The notes below the pieces were generated by a model. That model had not been told where the DNA came from. It saw nothing but the letters and a program-made list of their open reading frames with translations, and ran no database searches. From Acholoe squamosa (lineage: Eukaryota > Annelida > Polychaeta > Phyllodocida > Polynoidae), in assembly GCA_949317995.1 (NCBI GenBank), contig OX439045.1, positions 39,947,693 to 40,011,692 on the forward strand: DNA of 64,000 nucleotides. The letters are read 5' to 3'. Shown here in pieces: positions 1 through 12,355 of this stretch. Each line of letters opens with the position of its first letter. Position 1 is the stretch's first letter. The translations under genes were made by a program, and so were the position numbers.

Positions 1-3000
1 TGGAATTACTTATTGAAAATAATTATTGATGGGGCCCAGAATAATGTTATTAAATACTTTAAATGCTCTCCTCATAGTGCATTAATGTACTAGCCATATT
101 TGATCTGCTAGTGCATAAATGCACTAGCCAGCTGGAAAGAGTTAAAAAGACATAGACCATCTGTCTGTCACCAGTGATCATCATCTACATGATGGAAACA
201 TCCATATAACAATTAACATTCTATCCAGATATGTTCAAAGTGAAGTGATGGAACTACTATAGCCTACATATTTCAGGCCATTGCCACATGTACATTCATA
301 ATATGCTTTAGCATTTGAATATTTATTTTTACACTCCACCTTCTCAGCTGGTACTGAGGTACTTATAAGGGTTGGCATGATACATTGATGCAGCATTTGC
401 TAAAGGACTGACCAGCATTTCATTGGAGAAGAATGACATATGAAGGCATTGAATGACCATAAGGAGGTAATTTCATCACCCTCTACACACACCCAAAGTC
501 ACAGACCAATACTGCAAGCATTGGCCTAAGGTAATTGTCTTGAGGCTAAGGCTACGAGGCACAGGGGCATCCTACATTGTATATGTCAAGACAAGGGTTG
601 GATTCATGTAGAAGCCATGCCATTTACACACGATTCTATGGTAGTATTAGGTACATAAGGAGTCCCTTCTTGTTACAGTTCCTATAATTCTAATCCTTGG
701 TCGATAATTTATTCTAATAATGTTGCTTAATATCACAGGATTAATTGATAGGTAGATACATACTGGAAGTAAGGTATTTACCAAGCCTCGGATTACCCAA
801 GATATTCTTTGTATGCTTTAGAATGAGAGAGTTCAAGATGGTGATTATGTGTTCTGTATGATGGCATGTAACATCACACAGGGGCAATATTTAATTTTAG
901 CCTTACCATTTTGGTGGGAGAGCTTTGATCATTATCAGTAGGTAATTTGAATCAGTCTGTATATTTTATATGACTTTGTATAGACAGATTTATGTCTTGT
1001 GGTTGATTGAATCTATGGTTAATATAGCTCTTGATAGCGACTTGACTTAACATGTTAATGTTGGTAGCATTCCTTGACTTCTCCCTGACAGGAATGGAAT
1101 GATATCACTGATAGTGGGTAATCAAACACATAGGCTTTATGTCACACTTTTTATAACAGCAATTACTAAGTTATGGCAGGTCACCAAATGACACCCAATG
1201 AAATATTAGGATATCATCTGTGTTCTGATACTCACATGAGATGTACATACATCACAGACTGACCTGTCACCTCAACCTGATACATAAACTGCTTTCAATG
1301 ATACTTTGCTGATGTTATCTTTAGCCATAGTAGTGACAGTTGATTTTGTATTCAAGTCTGCAGAACTTGTATGAAGCCCCTGTATAAGGTGTGGCTTATA
1401 GGTCATTTCAGGCTCTGGCTGCAGCTCAAAGTATATTACTCAAAGTACCATATTATAGAATAGTAGTAATCTGAATATTTGTAGGCCACTAGGTATGGTT
1501 ATTATTATTTTCCAAAATAGAAAAAGAAAATGAGTTGCTGGGTGATTTCTTTTTTTTCTATGGGGACATTTTATGATAGGATCAGTCAGCTATATTTCAA
1601 GCAAATATAGCTGACTAATATTTGAATCTCATCTCATTGGATCTGCATATACACATGTACATGAACTTGGCTATAACATGGTCCTTGGAATGTGGTTGGT
1701 TTGCAAACAATACAGTCATGATGTCTCTTGCCAAGCAATAGACATCTTTAGAAAAAAAAACCTGTGATCACTAGAATACCTGGTGCATATCTTTTCATAT
1801 CTGGAGCATCTGTGTGTCAGTTGGTAGGCTACTTGCTATGCAAAAGCTAGTACTTTCTAAACAATAACCAACTGCACAATTGTTAAATATAATTATTTCC
1901 TATTTTGGGGGGTATTTTGAGGTATAATTGTTTTCAAATACATTGAGTCCATGGATGCTTAATTCTCATCAAATCCAAATGTCTTTTTATGAATATACTC
2001 AATTTTATTAGGTTTGAAAAAGTGTTTATTTGAACTTCTCACAAAATTACAATGTGGATAATCAGAGTCCAGCTTGCAGCATAAATCTCAATATTACAAT
2101 TAGTTCCAATTTTAACTATATAAACCATCACATCAGCTGTTACTTGATATTCATTACATCAAACAATTTTATATACGCACATGAGACGTACAAGGGCAAT
2201 GAGGTATATGAGTAGGCAATTATGACATATGATAGACACAATGGCATTGACATACAGACATAGAAGACAGCCCAAGAAAGAGAAAATAAGATATAACAAT
2301 TGAACACCATCGACCCCTGTTCCCAATAAATTATTCATTAAAGACCACGAAGCTTAAGCTCAAGAGAACTTATAATCCACGAACAATATATTCATTCATC
2401 CGGTAACTTGTGGCTAGTTCATATGGACGTGCAATATGCATTATGCATTACGCATTATGTCAATATAGGTTGCTAAGTAAATTTGTTGTTGCTAGTCAAT
2501 CAGTTACTCTAGGAGTAAAGTGAAAGCCTCAGATGTTTTGAGGATATAAGACACACTACAATTATCCAGTATATAATATTTTTCTAATAGAAGATAATGC
2601 TGAAGTTGCATGTTTTCATCATACTTGCTATATCATTTTTTTTCTACATTCCCTGATTAGCACACTGTGTTTTGGTACAATATTGCATTTTCTACAATGG
2701 CATGGACCTTCTCAATACCAAAATGAGAAGCAATAGCCATGATCTCCATTCTGTAAGTCATTCCTAGGAAAGGTCTTTTTTTGTCTTGGAAAGGGACCGT
2801 TGCTAGCTAAAATCAGCTGTTGCTAGGTAACCGTCTGTCCTAGCAACAAATGGTTAGCTGCAATGTGATCATTGGGTCCAATTTAGGGGGGATAGCTACC
2901 ATTGGAATTGTTGTAAGATGAATATTAGTTCCAGAACAGGTAGACTAATGTGTATTTTAGCTCTCAAAAAACGAGGCTAAAATTTCAAAAGATAGTTGTA

Positions 3001-3361
3001 AAGAATTGCAGATTTCTCAGTGACTGCATGAGCTTTCATTGGTCAAACATCACTTTTCCATACCCAGACACATTGGACAACATAAAAAAACAACTTAAAG
3101 CTATCAGTAATCTTACGAATTAAATGACCCCAGAGGGCCCCCTGTGCTGCTCCTCTATTAGGGGGAGGGGGAATAGGACTGTCACAAGCATTGACTCCCT
3201 TCTGATGTCTGCCATTATGGACTCTTAATGGTTCTATACACTTTAATTATCATAAGAAATGTGCTTTTTATATCCAAATTCTGCTCCAAAAATGTCTTTT
3301 TGAAGGGATTATTTACTATAGAAATGTATGGTAATGATTTGGTTGCAAGTAAATAAGGCAC
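1..3361. other. gene-free AT-rich sequence
   Basis: No coding region, splice-site pair with coding support, or RNA gene could be recognised here. Reading frames are short and closed on both strands. The only structure seen is small inverted repeats (108-127 and 1584-1616) and a short direct repetition of TATGCATTA-like words near 2430-2460. Confidence 0.5.
1584..1616. repeat. perfect 14-bp inverted repeat (hairpin)
   Basis: Arm 1584-1597 (AGTCAGCTATATTT) is the exact reverse complement of 1603-1616, with a 5-nt loop. No flanking element was identified, so it may be a solo hairpin or the remnant of a very short MITE. Confidence 0.7.
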
Positions 3362-3560
3362 AGCTTATACAGGAGCATAACCCTGTGGCAGCAGAAGTTG
3401 GGGTGCACATTATCCAAGAAAATAAAAATTTAGAATAGTATCAGAATGACCAAAATTACACTTCAGCAGTTCAGGTGCACCTTACAGGATGGGCCTAAGT
3501 TTGGAGTGCACCTTCTATGCAAGGTGTGCCTTATATGCTGGGTAGGAGAGTACTATACTG
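3362..3560. repeat. degenerate GTGCRCCTTATA-type repeat
   Basis: This stretch repeats words such as GGTGCACCTTA, GTGCACCTTCTATGC and GTGTGCCTTATATGC. The same vocabulary recurs at 5686-5881, 10050-10130 and 25468-25682, the better copies of which have terminal inverted repeats. It is read as an old, scrambled copy of that MITE family. Confidence 0.4.
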
Positions 3561-3589
3561 TGCTTATTTCTATAAGTTCAAGTTTCTAT

Positions 3590-5390
3590 GACTTGGACCT
3601 TGTTCAAGGTCATCAGTATTCTGGATTCAAAATGTCCCAAATAGATGGGACAAAACGATCAGACACTTGACATGATATGTACCTGTATACCAGATTCAAA
3701 TGTATTTGCATTCTAGAGAATGAATGAGATCTATTTTAAAAACATCAATATTGAGTGCTTACCATGGCAACATAGTATAAATATCCCTACTAATCAGTAG
3801 CGGATTTAGAAGGGGGTGCCCCCCCTTTTTCCCAGTACTTAAGAGTTTAACTACATATTTTGGATCCCAAAATTTGCCCCAAAGTAGGGGGAGCGCACCC
3901 TCCTTTTGGGCCATGCCCCTCTCCTTTTCCAAATCCAGGATCCGCCACTGCTAATGAACCATATATCTAGGCACAAAACAGATCTAAGCATTATGTAACC
4001 CTAAAGTACATGATTTGTGATACTTTGAATATTATCTAGAGTTCTAAAACTCACAGCCATGACACTCTCTTGGTCAAGGTCATATGTATTCATGGTCTTT
4101 TTAGTCCTATACTTAGATACATATCTGTGCCATAAATTAAACACATAGCACAATTATCTTGTATACCAGATCCAAAATACCTATATAATCAGGCTCATAG
4201 ATGAAATTCTTAAATAAACAATATTGCATGGTAACCATGGCAACAGTAATCAAATATCACTGCCAATCAATTGTTAAACATAATACTAATGTGTTCTAAG
4301 TGTATAGGTCCTGAAATAGCCCAAATATCACTTTTTTTGCATTGTGGCAGTAGTTGAAATCTATTCACATGTCCTAATTTGGTCATTTTCTCCTGATTCA
4401 AGGTCAAGTTTGGTGACCTTGACCTTGGTCAAGGCCATCCATATTCAAGAAGCTTACAGTACCTACTTAGATACACATCTGTGCCAAAAATCATACACAG
4501 TTATCTTGTATACTAGATCCAAAATATCTACAATATCTGGCTCATAAGTGAAATTCTTTGAAAAACTATATTGCACGGTAACCATGACAACAATAATCAA
4601 ATATCACTGCCAATCAATTGGTTAACAAGGTAATGATGTGTTCTATGTTTATAAGTCCTAAAACGAACCAAATGTCCAATTTCTGCACTATGACAATAGT
4701 TGAAATATAGTCAGATGCTCTAATTTGGCCATTTTTCCTCCATTCAAGGTCAAGCTTGGTGTATACTAGATCCAAAATATCTACAATATCTGGCTCAGAT
4801 GTGAAATTCTTTGAAAAAATATATTGCAAAGTAACCATGGCAACAATAATCAAATATCACTGCCAATCAATTTGTTTAACAAGGTTACAATGTGTTCTAT
4901 GTTAATAAGTCCTAAAATGAACCAAATGTCCAATTTCTGCACTATGGCAATAGTTGAAATGTAGTCAGATGCTCTAATTTGGCCATTTTCTCCCTATTCA
5001 AGGTCAAGCTTGGTGACCTTGACCTTGGTCAAGGTCATGGCATTCAGTATCAGTATAGTTCCTGCTTAGATACACTTCTGTGCCAAAAGTTGTACAAATA
5101 GCATAATTATCTTGTATACTAGAACCAAAATACCTACAAAATCTGGCTCATTAGTGAAATTACTTGAAAATTATCATTGTTTAGTTACCATGGCAACCAT
5201 ATCAAGACTCACTTCAAATTGACTGTGTAACAAGGCACTGATGTGTTTTATGCATTTAGCCCTAAAATGGAATTGCCATTTTCTGCATTTTGGCAGGAGT
5301 TGAAATGTAGTCATATGCCCATTTTTGGTGATTTTTACAAGTTCAAGGTCAACTTTGGTGACCTTGACCTTGGTCAAGGTCATATTGCTC
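3590..5390. repeat. tandem repeat array, 343-bp monomer, with nuclear-receptor-like half-sites
   Basis: Recurring landmarks show the period. The word TTCAAGGTCAAG(C/T)TTGGTG occurs near 4400, 4743 and 4999, with a close variant near 5341. The 4400-4743 and 4999-5341 steps are about 343 bp. The middle step is 256 bp because that unit lacks most of the GACCTTGACC segment. Other shared words are CTTGTATACTAGATCC, TACCATGGCAAC and CACTGCCAATCAATT. Older diverged units start near 3590 and 4040. Most units carry TGACCTTGA and TCAAGGTCA side by side in inverted orientation, the form of NR5A/ERR extended half-sites. Confidence 0.8.
3795..3950. mobile_element. 156-bp MITE inserted in a tandem-repeat unit
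   Basis: The left end reads CAGTAGCGGATTTAG and the reverse complement of the right end reads CAGTGGCGGATCCTGG. The flanks share a 5-bp direct repeat CTAAT (3790-3794 and 3951-3955). The interior is a G-rich then C-rich hairpin. The CAGTGGCGG terminus resembles hAT-type non-autonomous elements, although 8 bp is the usual hAT duplication. The insertion interrupts the CACTGCCAATC-like part of the surrounding 343-bp monomer. Confidence 0.7.
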
Positions 5391-5685
5391 TAATCCATTT
5401 AAAGGGGCCCCAGATATGTGTTTCCTGTCCGAATTTGATAATTGTATCTTTAGCGGTTCAGAAATTATGAAGGAAAATGTGATTTTCCACAGAAGTCCCT
5501 AAATTCTCATCGAAAATCCAAGATGGCCACCAAAAAACAGTGATGGGACAATTTTTCTCATTGGGAACACCAATAATTGAAAAGTACAGATATTTAGGAT
5601 TTCAAAAAAGTTAGTGAAAAAAAGTACCCTTGGGGTGCATGGGAACCCCCATTCCTACTAGACTATAAAACATAGTTCATCCATG

Positions 5686-5881
5686 TACCGTAAATTCTCT
5701 TGTATGAACCACAGCTTATACCAGAATCCAAATCAAAATGCAGCTTATAGAAACAGCCTAAAATGAGGGTACGGCTTATATGAGGAGTTTTTACACTATA
5801 AGAAAGAACTAAACCTTCAATTTTCAAGTCTGGGGTGCGGCTTATACCTGAGGTGCGGCTAATAAGGGAGAACTTTCGGTA
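5686..5881. mobile_element. MITE of the TACCGWAA / GCTTATA family
   Basis: The ends are inverted: TACCGTAAATTCTC on the left and TACCGAAAGTTCTC on the reversed right end. The interior repeats CAGCTTATA, CGGCTTATA and GTGCGGCTTATACC. It is related by vocabulary to 25468-25682. Confidence 0.6.
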
Positions 5882-5884
5882 GTT

Positions 5885-6130
5885 CAAATAACTGTAAACT
5901 ATCCATCCCTGACCTCTTGGCTCATTTTGGCCAAATAACTGTAAAGTATAGTCCATCCCTGAACACTTTGCACATGTAGGTTAAATACTGCAAAATATAG
6001 TCCATCCATGAACACCTGGCACATTTTGGTCAAATAACTGTAAATTATAGTCCATCCCTGACCTCTTGGCTCATTTTGGTCAAATAACTGTAAACTGTTG
6101 CCAATCCCTGAACGCTTGGCACATGTGCAT
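5885..6130. repeat. tandem repeat, five units of about 49 bp
   Basis: Units begin near 5885, 5932, 5981, 6031 and 6081 with CAAATAACTGTAAA or a close variant. Each continues with TATAGTCCATCCCTGA and ends near GGC(T/A)CATTTTGG. Confidence 0.8.
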
Positions 6131-6607
6131 AAACTAGTCTATATATACTAAACTGTGATCATATTTTATTTGCTCTCCCTGTTGTCACTGCATATCCTTC
6201 CAAGGTCTCATCTTTTGTTTACTAAGCTATTGACTCATTTTTGTTAAGGTCTGGGTCCATGATTTTTCTGAAAAAAAATCGAATAAAGTTCATATGAATC
6301 TCATATATTGTACATCCCCCAACTGTAAACAGAATAATCTCCACATTTGTTTACAAATGACACATGTGCTCATGTGCTGCTTGTTATCAGATTTCTCACG
6401 AATAAAAGTACTTATCACTATTTCTGATATTTTTTTCTAGTTTTTGCTAGCCATACCTCTGGCCCATTCTATAAATTTCTCTATAACATTTCATCAATTA
6501 ATGTTGAAAATCCTATTTTCTCCCACTCCTGACCTTTATGTCTGATACTGGTGTAGATAGCAATAGTTGCAGGGTTATTGTTAAACCCTTGTATGTTGGG
6601 TAGTCAG

Positions 6608-6909
6608 GGGTATGTTTCAGAACAAGTAACGATTTGGTCCTATTGTACAATCACAATCGTAAGATTTGTACGATCATGCAGTTTTCAATTGCACAATTGC
6701 ACTGAATTCTCTACAATGCCACAGACTATCTAGAACTATAGAATATGTAGTGTGGTCGTACATTTTGTAGGCATATTTGTACAATTACCTTGTATGATTT
6801 GATTTGTACAAGATAGTTGGTGGTCGTTCAGGGGTCTTATTTCCTACTAGACTCTGAAATGGTGGTCGTAGGGCCATTTCGTGAACGTTAGTCATTCTGA
6901 AGCATACCC
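6608..6909. mobile_element. 302-bp MITE
   Basis: The terminal inverted repeat is GGGTATGTTTCAGAA on the left and GGGTATGCTTCAGAA on the reversed right end. The subterminal sequence is also partly inverted (TTTGGTCC against GGCCCTACGACC). No clean target duplication was seen. Confidence 0.6.
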
Positions 6910-7055
6910 AAGAAATAATCAGGTGATTTTTTAAACTTCTCAAAATTGCACCTCCTTACATTCCTTATTTAGGCCCACCATATCAGTTGCTGTAGTTGAG
7001 CTAGATTTTATTCATTTTGGTACTGTTCTATAGCTATATATGGGCATGTAAGGCG

Positions 7056-7140
7056 CCCCCCCCCCAAAAAAAAAAAACAACAACAACAACAAACAAAAAC
7101 AAACAAACAACAAAACAAACAAACAAACAAAAACAACAAA
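7056..7140. repeat. A-rich low-complexity tract
   Basis: A run of C followed by A-rich AAC/AAAC repeats. Translations through it (poly-F/C/V on the minus strand) are artefacts of composition. Confidence 0.9.
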
Positions 7141-9771
7141 AGAAACTTAGCTAGAGTGTAATCATGAGGTATACGAACATCTGGCCTATGAAAGTCTATT
7201 ACCTGGTCATCTGACTTTGAATCTTTATACTCTTTATATCTGTATCTTGGCATCTTGTATTCTTGTTCCTTTTATCACGGCTGTTGCCTTTTAATACTCC
7301 CTCTGTCTATCTTTGTTTCTGCCATGCTATCATTGGTCATACTGAAGAACTTATTGTTACATATTTGATTATTGGTCAATAAAAACTTTTCAAAACCCAA
7401 ACTCAACAAAAAAAAACTGTAAGGGCCAGTAGCAGTCCACCCCCTTGTATAAGTCACACCCTATGCACGGGGCACTAGGGTTACCCTCAAAAACAAGCAA
7501 GGGAATGCCAGGGGACTTTAAAATGTCCACAAAACTACGACCTTCTAAAGCTTGAGGTATTGGTGTGTATGTGATTTATACATGTGGTCAGTTCACAGTA
7601 GTGATTCTTTCTGTAGATATGAGTGGTCAGCACGTGAGGCCCCCATGCATACCTTACATAGCTGCCTGCTCCCCTGGGTACCATGACAAGCCCTGTTTAC
7701 CATAGAGTGTTGTTGGACACCTACCTCTCACATGTTATATAGCCCACACTATGTACCTTCTCCCACCACACCTCCACCCCTGGTTTCCATGCAACAACAG
7801 TGTCTGGTATAGAGGTAGAGAGGATACATTAACCCCCGAAAAGAATAGTTTAAATGGAGTAGACATGATCCAGCTGGTTCAAAATTGACCAACAATTTCT
7901 CTTAGTAACTTTTAGGGATGTTAGATTGATGCTTCGGTAACATAAAGAAGGCATAAAAACATAGGTCACGGTGTGTCAATTTTTTCCACTGGAAGGTATT
8001 AAAGTTTGGTGGTCTTAACTATGGCTGCCTATGAGAATTTGTGTTTTCCCACATTTAATTCCATAGAAAAAAATCTTCTAACAATTTCTTAACCAAACCT
8101 CATGTATTTATACCTGAGATTATTAGAATTATTTTGGAACCAAAAAGTAGGGGGTCACAAGCAAATTGAAATTTTCCTGAATAAACTAAAAATATTTCTA
8201 ATTCCTTTAGTATAGGAGTCTATGGGTAAAGGAAATATGAAATCCCTGTCCTTCCCTGGGTGGGTGGGTAAGTAAAACCATACACACATGAAGTCTGTTA
8301 TAATTAACATCGATTCTCAGTTTAATGCAATATCTAGGCCTTTTTGCACATATGATCCATACCCGCCATTGATGTGGCCGGTATGAATCCTTTATTATAT
8401 GTATTGTTTGTCCTGTCTGTCCTTTTTATGTTTCTATTTCTCTACTTTATTCTTTTCCCCTCCTTTCTTTCTATCTGCTTTTTGCAGACCTTTAAATGTA
8501 TTATTAATCGAGGCTGCTGTTAGGAACACCAGAGAACACAGCACTATAAACACTAGTATAACAAGCCTCAAATTTCAGTGCATCATAATTATCTTTCATC
8601 TCTTTCAAATTATGTAATAACAAAACATTATTAGTTACTAACCAAATGCAGGACTATGCAACCTTTGCATAGTACTGCATATCTTCTGTGACATTCATTT
8701 GTCACTTAAAACCCGCTTAACGGATCAATTTATGACTACTACGGCTGGAAAATACGCAAATACATTCTATAATTGGATATGTATTCTTCCAGGATAAATA
8801 AAAGAAATTACAATACAATACAATCCAGTGATAACAATGTGTAGAATACCAATGTATCACACCTAAAGGGTTGATAAAGAAGGGTTATGTCATATAAATT
8901 AGGAATATGAGCAAATATTGTCAAATCTGGCAGTTTCATTATTTTCCACTAGGTGCCGTTTTAGTAGATCGTGTCTACTCCCTTTAAATATAAGAAATCC
9001 CCAAAAAAAAGTTGCTGAAAGGGTGAGAAAGTAGTTTCTCATGGTTTCTCTTACAGGTCTATATATAGGAACTACAGCCTCTATTAAAATTACTCAATAT
9101 TTCAATCACCTAAAAGGCAAAATCTCCCCTCAGTCTTTATGATAAACGGCTATAGTTATCATTGCAATTTATTAGGCTTATATGGTTGATAAGGTAGGCT
9201 CTTGTCAAATCAATGCATACTCAATGCATTCATAATAGAATATACTGCTAGCAGTGACACCACTTGTAAAGAGACATTGAGAGAAGCAGGGTGAATCGGT
9301 CAGGGGTTTCCAGGGGACACATTTCAGACCGTCCTGAAATAAGAAATATTCCTGTCACCATATCTTTTCCATGGTATGAATAATTTATGTCTTCATACAG
9401 CCAGACATCACCTGATCTGTACATCGCTAAACTGTTAAACCACTATCGATTGTGTCATTGTATGCGTCTTGGTGGTTCTGGCCAAGCTACTGCGTTGTAC
9501 CTGTTCATGTCTTGTTTTATTAACGCATAACTCCTTCATATCGGATTAAAGATTTTCATCTTATTTATTCTTGTAAAGATACTTTGATCATTTTTCTAAA
9601 GTGTGAGCGTTTACATATAAACTTATATTGTAGGAGCGTAGCCTTTGTAGATAACTTCCCTGCTTATACCTCTCAATTGATGTAACTATTTTGATGTGCG
9701 TCAAAATCTCCATTGCCACCATGAACCAGCATATCTTTATATACAAAAATCTAACATTGGTGTAAGTTATT
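7141..9771. other. gene-free sequence with a distant inverted motif pair
   Basis: No gene was recognised. A motif near 7851-7870 (TTTAAATGGAGTAGACATGATC region) recurs inverted near 8968-8987. This could mark the ends of an old element of about 1.1 kb, but the interior gives no further support. Confidence 0.35.
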
Positions 9772-11371
9772 GGGGCTGTGTACAAATGACGACATGCTTT
9801 TTTGGAGCATTTTTTACCCCCCCCTCCCCCCTTTTCATGTTTCGTCATACAGCACTTGACCCCCCCCCTCAACATGACATCATGCAGAGTGATCCCCCCC
9901 CAATGCATATAGCATATAGCCTCAGTATAAACGAATTTAAATGGTTCAAAGGTTGTGAATTGGCAATCAAGGATGTTATACATGCAAAGTAAAAAAGATG
10001 AGCTAGCACTGATCAACAACATGCCAAGCACTGTCAGCTTCAGCTTATGGGTCCTTATACCAGGGAGGCACCTTTTGTGTGGGATGTGCCTTCACAACAT
10101 AAGTGGATTGTACCTTATACACAGGGCACTATATCACTATATGGTAGCGATCATAGACAAGTATTTCCTGTCACAAATGGTCCTAACACACTGTTGTGAT
10201 CAATAGTCTGATACAATATCTCAGAAAACTTGCATCTCAGAAGACTATCAATTGAAATTACACTTTCAATTCATGATCTTACAAGCAATGGAAATCACAG
10301 CATTGCTGTGACTCAAACCTTATTATTTATCAAGAGGGGGAGGGGGTGGATTAGGGGGGTGGAGCAAAAGAAATTTGACACTTCCTTTTCAGCAAACAGA
10401 AAACCTGTGTATTACTATGAAATAAAGGGGGTCAGCATATTTTTTAATTTTAAATCTTTCTACCAAATTCTCAATGTAAGGGTACATATTACATAGGGGG
10501 TCAACCTATATATGAGGTGCTATTGTAAAGTAGGCCTACATCCAAGTAAAAGGGTATTTTAAGGTGGCTGGTGGGGATACACTAAAAGTAATATTTTTGA
10601 GATACAGAAGATTAAACCCTACTATTATAGGATCATATAGCAATTTGTCACATAAAGCCCCAGATTCATATCCAAAAGTAATTAGATTTTAAGCATATCT
10701 TTGCAGTAGGTACAATATTGACATATGGTCCCAGGCATATTTCTAATATTTTGAATGATTGAAACAACAAATGTAAGGATACATCTAGAATAGTGACATG
10801 TAGATTATGCTGTTTCTTTGGGGTGGTCTTACACAGCAGTCCCCATGGCTCATGTGTAAGGTCCTTACACATGAGCCATGGGGACCCAGGGTTCAAATCC
10901 ATGCCACGCCTGTCTGTATTTTGTATATTTCGTTTGTCCACAATGCCAAAGTAAGACAGAAACCCCTGGTGTCCAAATGCTGAACTAACAATCCCCGCCT
11001 CTGAATAGAGGAGTTTACTCCGCTGACTTTTGCACTGCGGCAATGTCACCAATTCAGAGCACCTTTAAACTGGTATGGGGTTTAGGTTAGAGGTAGGATA
11101 GAGCAGTGGACCCTGGACATCCAACATTGACATTCATGCCCATGACACTCATTGAGTGGGATGTTTGAGGAAAGCATGCATGTATAGGTAATAGATATTT
11201 TATGTCAAACAAATGCATTAAACTTCCCTACCTTTACAAATCTTGTTTATTTTTTTGGCCAAAACCAAAGTAAATTGTGATTTACCCCCCCCCTCCCCTC
11301 CTCGTTATGCTTGGTCATGGAAAGTGGGACCCCTTCCCCCCTCCTGCACGACGTCATTTGTACACAGCCCC
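9772..11371. mobile_element. possible 1.6-kb non-autonomous element with inverted ends
   Basis: The left end GGGGCTGTGTACAAATGACG is matched exactly by the reverse complement of the right end at 11352-11371. C-rich tracts follow inside both ends. The flanks share only ATT. No transposase was found between the ends. Short open frames inside it are driven by C-runs and are not taken as genes. Confidence 0.5.
10839..10885. repeat. 47-nt near-perfect palindrome next to a B-box-like motif
   Basis: The arms 10839-10861 and 10863-10885 are exact reverse complements over 23 bp around a single T. They begin GTCCCCATGGCTCATG. Immediately downstream GGTTCAAATCC (about 10890-10900) matches the RNA polymerase III B-box, and TGGCTCATGTG in the left arm is loosely A-box-like. 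This could be a tRNA-derived SINE head that has become palindromic. No complete tRNA cloverleaf was found. Confidence 0.7.
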
Positions 11372-11953
11372 ATTGAAGAAGCTTCAAGAGGGCTGTCACG
11401 CATCATCACACACCATTTGTCACCTTCGCATCCTTACAATGAACATGCCCAGTTTATCCATATGGATCAATAATATTGCCTGCCTGTATGCTTTGTAATG
11501 CCACGTCAAGTATAAAATCATTTTATTATTAAGATCAGCCACTCAGCTGCTTGCATTACAAATAATGTGTACATCCTCCATGTTACAAAGGATAATTTAT
11601 AGACCGATCTTTATCTGAATGAGCAGGTCCTTTCAGTAATATTAGATGTGTTAATATTATGGTTGCAAGCCAGTTCTTTTCAAATAGAGCAATCGATATT
11701 CAGTACTCTCTGAGGATGTTGAACTATGTCTGATTGATTTTGGCAGGGTAGACCGACCAAGTCCCGACCACTTCATGCATCCAACACCAACCACTGCAGG
11801 AATGCCTGTCTCAGGTAGCATTAAGACATTTAGGTTATTTTTGCAAACTATGATTTGGGGTTGGGGCAATTAGAAGCTGCCCATTATGCTGTTAATCACT
11901 AAATCTATGTCATCTAAAAGGGGTTCATTTGGAGTGACTGACTTATAGGTATT

Positions 11954-12206
11954 GACCAGCCCAGTGGCAGAGTCTTAACCCAGCAAATTGTCGTGAGTCC
12001 TCGTCAACCTGTGTGAAGTGGCTCACACATGTCGCTAGATGGAACACGACGCCGTTATAGCGCAAGATCACCAGGAATAGCAATTTCTATGCCACATGAG
12101 TCTAACACACAGTGGCGAAAGATGACGGAATGAGTTATCACTCAAAAAGGAGTCACCATTGATGACCAATCATGGCGACAGATGACGACAATTTGCTGGG
12201 CTGGTC
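11954..12206. mobile_element. 253-bp MITE
   Basis: The ends are inverted copies of GACCAGCCCAG. On the left a 15-nt insertion then separates this from CAGCAAATTGTCGTGA. On the right the reversed sequence reads straight into GCAAATTGTCGTCATC. Confidence 0.6.
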
Positions 12207-12355
12207 CGTCTACCCTACAAGTCTTCAACCACCACTGTGGGCGGGGTTATAACGCGGTGTCCTACGAGTGAGCCCCCCTTTATACAAAAAGTAAGCAGTT
12301 CAGCACATGTGCACTGATACACTAACGATATATGGAACCTTTTTCTCATCAACAG

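Noticed and set aside
7008-7253. Minus-strand frame rich in F, C and V
   Set aside because: It is the translation of an A-rich low-complexity tract.
9588-10031. 147-codon minus-strand open frame
   Set aside because: Its length comes from C/G-runs inside a repeat; the sequence is low-complexity and overlaps the end of an inverted-repeat element.
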